DNA from: Candidatus Hydrogenedentota bacterium
GTDB taxonomy: Bacteria > Spirochaetota > Leptospiria > Turneriellales > J094
DNA length: 6,740 nucleotides
Assembly: GCA_003695005.1 (NCBI GenBank)
Contig: RFJE01000072.1
Span: 1 to 6,740, forward strand
Direction of reading: 5' to 3'
A program made the translations under genes and the position numbers. The notes beneath the pieces were generated by a model that had not been told where the DNA came from, ran no database searches, and saw only the letters and a program-made list of their open reading frames with translations. How positions within the stretch are numbered: position 1 is the first letter of the stretch; the number at the start of each line of letters is the position of its first letter. Shown here piece by piece: positions 1 through 6,434 of the stretch.

Positions 1-48
1 ACTGTTTGAGCACAAGCAGGCCTTTTTTCCCTATTTTTAATTTAATTT
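1..48. other. Left edge, no gene assigned
   Basis: The first 48 bases may hold the tail of an upstream gene or only spacer. On the plus strand one frame closes at 7-9 (TGA) and another at 38-40 (TAA), so a plus-strand gene could end here, but too few codons are visible to recognise one. A pyrimidine-rich stretch (21-48) leads into the inverted repeat. I see no tRNA-like fold and no convincing start codon for a divergent gene. Confidence 0.4.
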
Positions 49-81
49 CAGCGATTCTCGGCGTTTCGCCGAGAATCGCTG
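49..81. repeat. Perfect 15-bp inverted repeat (hairpin)
   Basis: The arms CAGCGATTCTCGGCG (49-63) and CGCCGAGAATCGCTG (67-81) are exact reverse complements around a 3-base TTT loop, and a possible G-T pair (48/82) extends the stem. It is much richer in GC than its surroundings. Such a stem is typical of a terminator for the preceding transcription unit, but no T-run follows it on either strand (GCTAAAGATAAG to the right, A/T-mixed sequence on the reverse), so it is not a textbook intrinsic terminator. It ends about 20 bases before the suf operator and may insulate the operon from upstream transcription, or be a copy of a dispersed genomic palindrome. The structure is certain; the role is inference. 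Confidence 0.85.
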
Positions 82-100
82 GCTAAAGATAAGACACAAA

Positions 101-125
101 ATAGTTGACGTTCTGTCTAAACTAT
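101..125. promoter_or_regulatory. IscR type 1-like operator
   Basis: This 25-bp imperfect palindrome has outer arms ATAGTT (101-106) and AACTAT (120-125) that are perfect reverse complements. Against the E. coli IscR type 1 consensus as I remember it, the left nine positions (ATAGTTGAC) and the right six all fit, and by hand count 18 of 25 positions agree in total. It covers the -35 box and much of the spacer of the promoter ahead of an Rrf2-family gene carrying cluster-ligand cysteines. The natural reading is an autorepression site bound by the [2Fe-2S] form of that regulator. The palindrome is seen directly; the binding is inferred. Confidence 0.7.
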
Positions 126-133
126 TATATATT
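105..133 (+). promoter_or_regulatory. Sigma-70-type promoter of the suf operon
   Basis: The -35 box TTGACG (105-110) and -10 box TATATT (128-133) each match consensus at five of six positions and are separated by exactly 17 bp. Transcription would start at about 139-142, at the GTG (140) or ATG (143) that opens the regulator gene, leaving almost no 5' leader. The palindrome at 101-125 overlaps the -35 box, so bound repressor would block RNA polymerase. Confidence 0.7.
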
Positions 134-142
134 CCCTATGTG

Positions 143-583
143 ATGTTTTCTGTAAAAACAGAGTATGCATTAAGGGCTTTAAGCCAAATTGCAAATAGTC
201 CCAAAACCACAAAACGAAGTGATATTGCGGAGAAAGAAAATATACCTGTGCATTTTTTAGAGCAGATTTTATTAGCCCTAAAGAAGAAAAACATTATTAT
301 ATCACGAAAAGGGCCAGGAGGTGGCTTTGAATTAGCAAAACCCCTCTCTAGGATTACCTTATGGGAGGTATTTTCTGCAGTCGAATTTTCTGATAACGAG
401 CCATTAGCGGAAAGTTGTTATCCAGGATACATAAAAGAATGTCACGTGGAATCTGACTGTCATATTCGATCCATTTGGATTCAATTAAGGAAAGATATGG
501 AAGCAAGCATGAAAAAAATTCGCCTAGGAATTCTATTACCATCGGGAAAACAAAAGGAGGCAGAAAATGCCGTTTCCTGCTGA
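143..583 (+). CDS. Rrf2-family [2Fe-2S] transcriptional regulator (IscR-like)
   Basis: This is a predicted cytoplasmic DNA-binding sensor of iron-sulfur cluster status controlling the suf operon. It has 146 residues from ATG 143. The N-terminus [12 protein letters not shown] is the classic Rrf2 opening, followed by a winged helix-turn-helix (about residues 23-66) with the family motif GPGGGF in the wing. Cysteines 92, 100 and 106, with His107 beside the last, match the cluster-ligand region of IscR (three Cys around 92-104 in E. coli). Glu40 lies in the recognition helix where E. coli IscR has Glu43, the residue linked to cluster-dependent choice between operator types. A GTG at 140 is an in-frame alternative start; neither has a Shine-Dalgarno, and the promoter predicts a leaderless mRNA. 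The 3' end overlaps sufB by 17 bases. Family assignment is firm. Repressor action is inferred, and SufR- or CymR-like subtypes are possible. Confidence 0.92.
   Translation: MFSVKTEYALRALSQIANSPKTTKRSDIAEKENIPVHFLEQILLALKKKNIIISRKGPGGGFELAKPLSRITLWEVFSAVEFSDNEPLAESCYPGYIKECHVESDCHIRSIWIQLRKDMEASMKKIRLGILLPSGKQKEAENAVSC
554..560 (+). promoter_or_regulatory. Strong Shine-Dalgarno of sufB
   Basis: AAGGAGG lies 6 bases before the ATG at 567 and inside the last codons of the regulator gene. It fixes the sufB start and makes sufB translation depend on ribosomes passing over the regulator's 3' end or rebinding there. It contrasts with the missing Shine-Dalgarno of the regulator itself. Confidence 0.85.
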
Positions 584-2024
584 TACGCAAAACAAAAATG
601 TAGAAATCCATGAAAAATTAGACAGGGAATATGAATATGGTTTTGTTTCGAATATTGAAACAGAAGTTTTACCAAAAGGCCTGAATCCAGATATTATTCG
701 GGAAATATCTCGACGAAAAAATGAGCCTGAATTTTTATTGGCTTGGCGATTAAAAGCTTATGAAGCTTGGAAAAAAATGAAAGAGCCACATTGGGCTCAT
801 GTTTCCTATCCAAAGATTGATTATCAGGCAATTCGTTATTTTGCTGCCCCGAAAAAAAAGCCACAATCATTAGATGAAGTGGATGAAGAAATTTTAGAAA
901 CATTTAATAAATTAGGAATTCCGCTAGAAGAGCAAAAACGGCTAGCAGGAGTAGCTGTGGATGCTGTCATTGATTCTGTTTCCGTAGGAACGACTTTTAA
1001 GGAAAAGTTGGCAGAAATGGGAATTATTTTTTGCTCTTTTTCCGAAGCTGTGCAAGATCATCCTGATCTTGTAGAAAAATATCTTGGTTCGGTTGTGCCG
1101 ATTAAAGATAATTTTTTTGCAGCGTTAAACTCTGCAGTTTTTAGTGATGGTTCTTTTTGTTATGTACCCCCAGGGGTTCATTGTCCGATGGAGCTATCTA
1201 CGTATTTTAGGATTAATGCAGCTGAAACAGGTCAGTTTGAAAGAACACTTCTGATTGCAGATAAAGGCAGTTATGTGAGTTATTTAGAAGGCTGTACAGC
1301 ACCAAGGCGAGATGAGAATCAGTTGCATGCTGCGGTTGTCGAGCTCATTGCTCACGAGGATGCTCACATTAAATATTCCACGGTTCAAAATTGGTATCCA
1401 GGAGATAAGGAAGGTCGCGGAGGAATTTTTAATTTTGTAACCAAGCGTGGCTTATGCGAAGGAAAAAACTCTCGGATTAGTTGGACGCAAGTAGAGACAG
1501 GATCGGCCATTACATGGAAGTATCCAAGCTGTATTTTAAAAGGAGATTATTCTCGTGGTGAGTTTTACTCAGTTGCACTGACCTCGCATAAACAACAAGC
1601 AGATACAGGTACAAAGATGATTCATCTTGGCAAAGGAACAACCAGTTCTATTATTTCTAAAGGAATTTCCGCAAAGCAAGGTCAAAATTCCTATCGCGGT
1701 TTAGTTCGGATAGCTCGCAAAGCAGAGGGAGCACGAAATTATACACAGTGTGATTCCTTGCTCATTGGACATGAATGCGGAGCACATACATTTCCTTATA
1801 TAGAAGTAAAAAACCAAACGGCACAGGTGGAGCATGAAGCCACAACTTCGAAAATTAGTGATGAGCAATTATTTTATTTGCGCCAACGAGGCCTGTCAGA
1901 AGAAGATGCTGTAAATATGATTGTAAATGGCTTTTGTAAAGAAGTGTTTAGAGAGCTTCCTATGGAGTTTGCTGTGGAAGCTCAAAAGTTATTAGAAATA
2001 TCATTAGAAGGAACAGTAGGATGA
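567..2024 (+). CDS. sufB: Fe-S cluster assembly scaffold protein SufB
   Basis: SufB is the main scaffold of the cytoplasmic SufBC2D complex, on which nascent Fe-S clusters are built. The 485 residues are normal for the family. Signature stretches run in order: [18 protein letters not shown] (23-38), [18 protein letters not shown] (198-215), [20 protein letters not shown] (239-258), the beta-helix core to about 390, [20 protein letters not shown] (391-410) and the C-terminal helices with [19 protein letters not shown] (430-448). Cys395 and Glu424 should correspond to E. coli Cys405 and Glu434, which are important for cluster formation at the SufB-SufD interface; Cys243 probably equals Cys254 on the proposed sulfur path. 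These equivalences come from alignment by memory. The start is fixed by AAGGAGG. The stop overlaps the sufC start in an ATGA junction. The gene appears intact and is the clearest identification in the window. Confidence 0.98.
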   Translation: MPFPADTQNKNVEIHEKLDREYEYGFVSNIETEVLPKGLNPDIIREISRRKNEPEFLLAWRLKAYEAWKKMKEPHWAHVSYPKIDYQAIRYFAAPKKKPQSLDEVDEEILETFNKLGIPLEEQKRLAGVAVDAVIDSVSVGTTFKEKLAEMGIIFCSFSEAVQDHPDLVEKYLGSVVPIKDNFFAALNSAVFSDGSFCYVPPGVHCPMELSTYFRINAAETGQFERTLLIADKGSYVSYLEGCTAPRRDENQLHAAVVELIAHEDAHIKYSTVQNWYPGDKEGRGGIFNFVTKRGLCEGKNSRISWTQVETGSAITWKYPSCILKGDYSRGEFYSVALTSHKQQADTGTKMIHLGKGTTSSIISKGISAKQGQNSYRGLVRIARKAEGARNYTQCDSLLIGHECGAHTFPYIEVKNQTAQVEHEATTSKISDEQLFYLRQRGLSEEDAVNMIVNGFCKEVFRELPMEFAVEAQKLLEISLEGTVG

Positions 2025-2785
2025 ATGTATTAGAAATTAAAGATTTGCATGTAGCTTTATCAGATGGAGAAGGTCGTCCGCAAACGGAAATTATTAAAGG
2101 CTTAGATTTTGTTTTGCCAAAAGGCGAAATCCATGCCATTATGGGGCCAAATGGAACAGGGAAAAGCACGCTAACGAAAGTTTTAGCTGGCCATAAGGAC
2201 TATATTGTTACAAAGGGGAGTATTTTATTTTTAGGCGAAGATTTACTTTCGTTAGATGTGGAAGAAAGAGCACGAAAAGGGATCTTTGTGGCTTTTCAAT
2301 ACCCCGTTGAAATTCCAGGGGTCAACAATGCTTATTTTTTACGTACTGCTTTAAATAACATTCGAAAAATGCGAGGGGAAAAAGAGTTAGATCCCATTGA
2401 TTTTATGAAGCTCGCAAAAGCAGAGTTAAAAAGCTTAAAAATGGATCCTTCTTTTTTAAATCGTTCTTTAAACGAAGGTTTTTCGGGAGGCGAGAAAAAG
2501 CGGAATGAAATTTTACAATTAAAGCTTTTAAATCCTATTTTAGCAATTTTAGACGAAACAGATTCGGGATTAGATATTGATGCTTTGCGGATTGTTGCCG
2601 AAGGCGTGAATTCGTATCACACAAAAGAAAATAGCGTGCTTATGATTACACATTACCAAAGATTACTCGATTACATTCGGCCAGATGTTGTGCATGTAAT
2701 GGTCAACGGCCAAATTGTAAAATCAGGAAATGCAGAATTAGCCGTGGAATTAGAAAAAACAGGATATGAAAAATTTGCCAGCTAA
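2021..2785 (+). CDS. sufC: Fe-S cluster assembly ATPase SufC
   Basis: SufC is the ABC-type ATPase that binds SufB and SufD; its nucleotide-driven dimerisation reshapes the scaffold during cluster assembly. It is soluble, with no membrane partner. At 254 residues it is of family length. Visible motifs are Walker [10 protein letters not shown] (42-50), Q-loop Gln93 in [12 protein letters not shown], the ABC signature [10 protein letters not shown] (154-163, the SufC-type variant), Walker [13 protein letters not shown] (174-185) with Glu179, and the H-loop MITHYQRLL with His211. All catalytic residues are present. The protein contains no cysteine. The start ATG shares an ATGA with the sufB stop, with GAAGGA about 8 bases upstream, so translation is likely coupled and the subunits made in proportion. 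An eleven-base gap separates it from sufD. Confidence 0.98.
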   Translation: MNVLEIKDLHVALSDGEGRPQTEIIKGLDFVLPKGEIHAIMGPNGTGKSTLTKVLAGHKDYIVTKGSILFLGEDLLSLDVEERARKGIFVAFQYPVEIPGVNNAYFLRTALNNIRKMRGEKELDPIDFMKLAKAELKSLKMDPSFLNRSLNEGFSGGEKKRNEILQLKLLNPILAILDETDSGLDIDALRIVAEGVNSYHTKENSVLMITHYQRLLDYIRPDVVHVMVNGQIVKSGNAELAVELEKTGYEKFAS

Positions 2786-2796
2786 AGTGAAAGCTT

Positions 2797-3957
2797 ATGA
2801 AAGTGATTGAAAAAGAAAATAAAAAGTTCGAGACTATTCAATGGCCAGATCCGAAAGACGAGCGTTATTTATATTTCCCTTTTGACCAGTGGCAGCAAGT
2901 TCCATGGAAAATAGCAAGGGCAAAGGATGAACAAAGTCAAAGTTTACTATCATCTACTCTTTTGCAGAGGTTACAATCTCTTTTTTCTGAAAGAGTTGTT
3001 TATATACAAGTTTTTGCCAATCAGGTGATTTCCGAAGATATTAGCGTAGAAAAAAAAGAAAGTTCCTTTTTTATAAATGCTCTAGATTCGGATTGGGAAG
3101 ATCCTTTTTTAGCATCGTTTCAAAAGCAAGCCGAAACATACTACATTCCGATCGAACAAAATTGTATTGTGATTGTGGAATACTCTATGCCGGAGGACTT
3201 CAGCAACAGTTTCGCTAGCTTTAATCTATATTTTAGTATTGAATCCGGAGTGAATGTAAAATTCATGGAGTATTTTGCACCATCTTCGCATTCTTTTTTT
3301 ATGGCAAACCGTATTTTTCATTTGCAGGAAGAATCACATCTAGAAAAAATTGTTTTAACCACACAAGGAAAAAACAAGGCTTTACTTTTTGATAATATTT
3401 ACTATGAGTTGCAGCAAAAAGCTTTTGTTTCTTCGGTGAATGTGCCACAAATAAAAGGTGCTTACCGGAAAAACATGTATGCAAGTTTCGTGGGACAAGA
3501 AGCTCATTTAGAAAATTATACATTGCATCGCGTTAAAAACAATGATGTCTATGATCACTTTGCCAAGCTAAAGCATGATGCGAAAGAAACAAGTTGCAAA
3601 GATACATTGCATGCCATTGCCGAGGATGAGGGCGTTTCTAATTTTTGCACGCGGATTGTTATTGGAAAAAACATTGCAAAAGCAACATCCAATCAAAAAG
3701 CAAAAGGAATCGCTCTTTCCAATACCGTTAAATTTAACTTTCGTCCGGAGTTAGAAATTTATAGTGATGAAGTGGAATGTTCGCATGGTGCGAGCATTGG
3801 ATCATTAGATGAAGAGGCTCTCTTTTATTTAAGAGCAAGGGGTTTATCTCTAGAAGAAGCTAAAGAGCTTTTAGTACAAGCAACCGAAAGTTCTATTTTA
3901 GATCACTCCTTCTTGCCACAGGATTTGATACAAGAAGTAATAGGAGAAAACCAATGA
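2797..3957 (+). CDS. sufD: Fe-S cluster assembly scaffold protein SufD
   Basis: SufD is the SufB paralogue and second scaffold subunit of SufBC2D, needed for iron entry and cluster assembly at its interface with SufB. The protein has 386 residues, somewhat shorter than E. coli SufD (about 423). The N-terminal third (1-130) is poorly conserved to the eye, as is usual for this family. The beta-helix core follows, and the diagnostic C-terminal block is clear: VKFNFRPELEIYSDEVECSH (311-330) running into GASIGSLDEEALFYLRARGL (331-350), which parallels the end of SufB. Cys328 and His330 fall in the CSHGA motif; His330 should match the functional E. coli His360. No strong Shine-Dalgarno precedes the ATG (only AAAGTGAAAG), so it may rely on ribosomes finishing sufC 11 bases upstream. 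The end overlaps sufU in an ATGA. Confidence 0.95.
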   Translation: MKVIEKENKKFETIQWPDPKDERYLYFPFDQWQQVPWKIARAKDEQSQSLLSSTLLQRLQSLFSERVVYIQVFANQVISEDISVEKKESSFFINALDSDWEDPFLASFQKQAETYYIPIEQNCIVIVEYSMPEDFSNSFASFNLYFSIESGVNVKFMEYFAPSSHSFFMANRIFHLQEESHLEKIVLTTQGKNKALLFDNIYYELQQKAFVSSVNVPQIKGAYRKNMYASFVGQEAHLENYTLHRVKNNDVYDHFAKLKHDAKETSCKDTLHAIAEDEGVSNFCTRIVIGKNIAKATSNQKAKGIALSNTVKFNFRPELEIYSDEVECSHGASIGSLDEEALFYLRARGLSLEEAKELLVQATESSILDHSFLPQDLIQEVIGENQ

Positions 3958-4430
3958 CCGATTTACAAGAACTTTACCAACAAGTGATATTAGATCATAA
4001 CCATCACCCGAGAAATTTTGGAGCCATACAAAATCCCGACTGTGAAGCCGAAGGATATAATCCACTTTGTGGAGACCATTACAAGGTATATTGTACATTA
4101 GATGGCGATAAAATTAAAGAAATTCGTTTTAGTGGAGAAGGTTGTGCCATTTCCAAATCAAGCGCATCGATTATGACAGAAATTTTGCAAGGTCGTAGCA
4201 AAGAAGAAGTACTGCGTATTTTAGATGCCTTTCAAAAAATGATAAAAGGGGAAGAGTTAAAAGAAGAAGACGAGGAGATATTAGATAAAGCAGCAGTTCT
4301 TGCCGGAGTCAAAGACTATCCAATGAGGGTCAAGTGTGCTACATTAGCATGGCATACTTTAAAAGCAGCTTTAGAAGCATTTGAGAAAAAAGAAAAAACA
4401 GTTCCGGTCATTTCGACGGATAAGGAATAA
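3954..4430 (+). CDS. sufU: SufU-type sulfur transfer protein (IscU/NifU-N fold)
   Basis: SufU-type proteins bind zinc and accept persulfide sulfur from the cysteine desulfurase SufS, passing it to SufBCD; older annotations call them scaffold proteins. In these 158 residues the metal ligands are visible: Cys39 and Asp41 in NPLCGDHY, Cys64 in GEGCAISKSS, and Cys128 in MRVKCATLAW. Two traits separate it from IscU: an insertion of about 18-20 residues before the last cysteine (roughly 95-122), and Lys127 in place of the His that precedes that cysteine in IscU. Both are hallmarks of the SufU branch. The highly charged C-terminal tail (144-158) looks flexible. AGGAG sits 7 bases before the ATG, which is shared with the sufD stop, and its own stop forms TAATG with the next gene. 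Oddity: its usual partner gene sufS is not beside it. Confidence 0.93.
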   Translation: MTDLQELYQQVILDHNHHPRNFGAIQNPDCEAEGYNPLCGDHYKVYCTLDGDKIKEIRFSGEGCAISKSSASIMTEILQGRSKEEVLRILDAFQKMIKGEELKEEDEEILDKAAVLAGVKDYPMRVKCATLAWHTLKAALEAFEKKEKTVPVISTDKE

Positions 4431-4735
4431 TGGCAGTTACGGAAGAAAAAATTATTGAAGTCTTGCGTGATATTTATGATCCAGAAATCCCTGTAAATAT
4501 CTATGACCTTGGCTTAATTTATGAAATCAATATAAAACCTGATGGCGAGGTACATATTAAAATGACCTTAACCGCACCAAATTGTCCCGTAGCAGAAAGC
4601 TTGCCACAAGAGGTCAAACAAAAAGTATCCGAGATAGAAGGGGTAAAAAAAGTAGAGGTAGAACTTGTCTTCGATCCACCATTTTCCATGGAGATGATGT
4701 CGGAAGAAGCTAAATTAGCATTAGGCTTATTATAA
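4430..4735 (+). CDS. sufT: SufT-like MIP18/DUF59 Fe-S maturation factor
   Basis: This small 101-residue MIP18-family (DUF59) protein probably assists Fe-S cluster maturation or carriage to target proteins. Family motifs are evident: DPEIPVNIYDLGLIYEI (17-33), the TAPNCP block (48-53) holding the only cysteine, Cys52, and the C-terminal VFDPPFSMEMMSEEAKLALG (80-99), corresponding to the usual DPPW...MMSEEA ending. The fold is a compact alpha/beta domain without membrane segments. The ATG overlaps the sufU stop by one base (TAATG), with AAGGA only about 3 bases upstream, so translation is likely coupled. Position as the last of the suf genes is common for this family. The paralogue PaaD of phenylacetate degradation shares the domain, but the context decides for the Fe-S role. 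It is closest in length to minimal, single-domain SufT proteins. Confidence 0.9.
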   Translation: MAVTEEKIIEVLRDIYDPEIPVNIYDLGLIYEINIKPDGEVHIKMTLTAPNCPVAESLPQEVKQKVSEIEGVKKVEVELVFDPPFSMEMMSEEAKLALGLL

Positions 4736-4740
4736 AAAAG

Positions 4741-4769
4741 TGGACAATTTATCCATATTTTTATATCTT
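4741..4769 (+). promoter_or_regulatory. Possible secondary promoter before coiled-coil ORF
   Basis: In the 42-bp gap after sufT, TGGACA (4741-4746, five of six to the -35 consensus) and TATCTT (4764-4769, weak -10) are 17 bp apart. Transcription would begin close to the ATG at 4778, which has no Shine-Dalgarno, again giving a near-leaderless message. The sequence TGGACAATTTATCCA (4741-4755) is also a short imperfect dyad. No terminator-like hairpin lies in the gap, so read-through from suf is also possible. AT-rich sequence readily yields such matches by chance. Confidence 0.3.
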
Positions 4770-4777
4770 AATAAATT

Positions 4778-5017
4778 ATGGCAGTTACGGTGGAAGAGGT
4801 TTTAAACCTGATTAAAGAACAATCAAAAGAATTTACAAATCTTTTAAAACAAGAAAGACAAGAGCCTCTTGCATACCAAAAAGAATTTAGAGAACGGCAA
4901 GAAAAATTAAAAGAAGAATGGAGAAAAAGAAAAAAGCTGTGGGAAAAGGCAGAAAAAGAATGGGAAAAAATTCAAGAGCTACGGGAAAAGGAAACCATTG
5001 CTGTTAAAAAGATTTAG
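4778..5017 (+). CDS. Small charged coiled-coil protein, function unknown
   Basis: I do not recognise this 79-residue protein by a named family. It starts MAVTVEEVLNLIKEQ, an amphipathic helix, and then becomes almost wholly Lys/Arg/Glu/Gln. Trp48, Trp55 and Trp62 are spaced exactly seven residues apart, with a visible WEK-x4 repeat, pointing to a long helix or coiled coil (about 32-72). A single proline (30) separates the two parts. It has no cysteine, signal peptide or membrane segment. It loosely resembles the N-terminal helical region of some PD-(D/E)XK-type hypothetical proteins (x-EEVL-x-LIKEQSKE openings), so it could be a remnant of one. There is no Shine-Dalgarno before the ATG. Its last 20 bases overlap the nuclease gene in another frame, suggesting co-translation. 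It is probably a real gene, given its fit between neighbours, but the low-complexity sequence limits certainty. Confidence 0.6.
   Translation: MAVTVEEVLNLIKEQSKEFTNLLKQERQEPLAYQKEFRERQEKLKEEWRKRKKLWEKAEKEWEKIQELREKETIAVKKI
4986..4992 (+). promoter_or_regulatory. Ribosome binding site deciding the nuclease TTG start
   Basis: AAAAGGA lies 5 bases before the TTG at 4998, within the 3' end of the coiled-coil ORF. The next plausible in-frame start, GTG 5061, has only a weak purine stretch (TTAAGTAAG) in front. This supports TTG 4998 as the start, although the family consensus begins near residue 22 of the resulting protein. Confidence 0.5.
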
Positions 5018-6434
5018 AAAAAAGAAAAGTGCTTATCATGTAGCATTAAGTAAGTTACGTGTGCAGTTTGCAGGGGCTGCCGGTCAGGTTACAGGCTCTA
5101 GAACTGTTTTAGAACATGCTTCTACTCGAGCGTATGTGGACTGTGGTATGTACCAAGGACCACGTTATATTTCCGACCGAAATTACTTGCCATTTGCAGA
5201 AAGGGCAGATACGATACAGGCTGTTTTTTTAACTCATGCTCATGTCGATCATTGTGGATTATTGCCTCTTTTAGTAAAAAGGGGGTTTCGCGGAAAAATT
5301 TTCTGTACCAAACCAACAGCGGATTTATTGGAAATTGTATTACCAGATGCAGCAGGAATACTAAAAGAAGATTTTAAAGATCTTTCAAAAAAGTTTAAGC
5401 GCAAGCATTCCATCGAATCCCCCTTGTACGATACACTTGATGTTGAGCAAACATTAAAGCAAGTAATTCCGATTGCTTTTGGAGAAGAAGTCACTTGTGG
5501 TCCGTTTAAGACAGAATATTTTCGGGCTGGACATATTTTAGGAGCAGCAGGCATTTTAGTTACCACTGAAAAGAAAAATGGAGAAAGCATTCAAATATAT
5601 TTTAGTGGGGATGTCGGGCCATCTCATCCTATTTTGCACCCTAAAAAAGAGAATCCCCCAAAAGCAGATTATTATGTGTTAGAGTCTACTTACGGAGATC
5701 GCAATCATACGAAAGAAAATCCGGAGGAGATTATTGTAGAAGCTGTCTCGCGGATACTGCACCGGAAAGGAATGCTGATTATTCCTGCGTTCTCGATTGG
5801 AAGGACGCAGCTCATTTTATATTTATTGTACAAAATGCAAGAAAAGAAAATGATTCCAGAATTGCCTATTTATTTAGATTCACCAATGGCCTTACGGGTA
5901 ACGGAATTGTATGAAATGTATAAAAGTGAAGTAAATATTCCGTCTAAAGATTTTGGTTTTTTTGCCTTTCTAAATTCTAGGCGAGTTACAAAAGTATATC
6001 ATGCGGAAGAGAGTAAACGGCTTGTGGAAACACCAGGACCAGGAATTATTGTAAGTGCTAGTGGTATGTGCAGTGGGGGACGGATATTGTTTCATTTGCG
6101 AAGTCGAATTGAGGACCCTAGAAACATGATTTTGTTTACCGGATACCAGGCAGAAGAAACATTAGGAAGAGACATTTTAGAGGGACATGCTCGTGTCAGT
6201 ATTTTAGGGCGTGAGTATGTCGTACGTGCTTCGGTCGCTGCTATTCAATCCTTATCAGCTCATGCTGATTTTCATGATTTGTTAGGATATGCAGGTCATT
6301 TTAACTATCAGTTAAAAAAAGTATTTTTAAATCATGGTTTAGATGGCCCGAGGCAGCATTTAGCAAAAGCTATTCATGAAAAATATCATTTTCCTGTCGA
6401 AATTCCTTCTTATCTTGATACCTATTATCTTTAA
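4998..6434 (+). CDS. Beta-CASP metallo-beta-lactamase-fold ribonuclease (CPSF73/Ysh1-like)
   Basis: This is a predicted cytoplasmic zinc-dependent RNA nuclease of 478 residues. Metal-binding motifs of the beta-lactamase fold are Asp48 (VDCGMYQG), THAHVDH with His80, His82, Asp84 and His85, His179 (AGHILGAAG) and Asp205 (SGDVG). The beta-CASP part shows motif A Glu229 (LESTYGDR), PAFSIGRTQ (263-271), YLDSPMA (292-298), VSASGMCSGGR (352-362) and TGYQAEETLGR (381-391), then motif B His422 (LSAHAD) and motif C His446 (NHG). All expected catalytic residues are present. The first 21 residues are a basic extension (LKRFRKKK) ahead of the usual start of such proteins; GTG 5061 is an alternative start. 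The TTG overlaps the coiled-coil ORF by 20 bases. The stop interlocks with that of the opposing gene. Exo- or endonuclease action and RNA targets cannot be read from sequence, and a relative acting on another phosphodiester substrate is possible. Confidence 0.93.
   Translation: MLLKRFRKKKSAYHVALSKLRVQFAGAAGQVTGSRTVLEHASTRAYVDCGMYQGPRYISDRNYLPFAERADTIQAVFLTHAHVDHCGLLPLLVKRGFRGKIFCTKPTADLLEIVLPDAAGILKEDFKDLSKKFKRKHSIESPLYDTLDVEQTLKQVIPIAFGEEVTCGPFKTEYFRAGHILGAAGILVTTEKKNGESIQIYFSGDVGPSHPILHPKKENPPKADYYVLESTYGDRNHTKENPEEIIVEAVSRILHRKGMLIIPAFSIGRTQLILYLLYKMQEKKMIPELPIYLDSPMALRVTELYEMYKSEVNIPSKDFGFFAFLNSRRVTKVYHAEESKRLVETPGPGIIVSASGMCSGGRILFHLRSRIEDPRNMILFTGYQAEETLGRDILEGHARVSILGREYVVRASVAAIQSLSAHADFHDLLGYAGHFNYQLKKVFLNHGLDGPRQHLAKAIHEKYHFPVEIPSYLDTYYL

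Noticed and set aside
430..470. Could the regulator be SufR of the cyanobacterial type or CymR rather than IscR-like
   Set aside because: SufR of cyanobacteria is a larger protein of a different helix-turn-helix family, and CymR lacks the three-cysteine cluster region. The C-x7-C-x5-C pattern and GPGGGF wing fit cluster-binding Rrf2 proteins.
354..611. Minus-strand 85-codon frame opposite the regulator and sufB start
   Set aside because: It mirrors a well-supported gene pair, has no promoter or ribosome binding site evidence, and its sequence resembles no protein pattern.
852..860. A8G run in sufB containing the A-AAA-AAG heptamer known as a -1 frameshift slip site
   Set aside because: Lys codons in AT-rich genes give such runs often, sufB is intact across it, and similar runs occur elsewhere in the window. 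No stimulatory hairpin was seen just downstream.
4741..4755. Short dyad TGGACAATTTATCCA as a second Rrf2 operator
   Set aside because: The arms are only four perfect bases and it shares neither the ATAGTT arm nor the length of the palindrome at 101-125.
5249..5590. Minus-strand 113-codon frame inside the nuclease gene
   Set aside because: It lies wholly antisense to a strongly conserved coding region with all motifs intact, so it is a by-product of codon bias.
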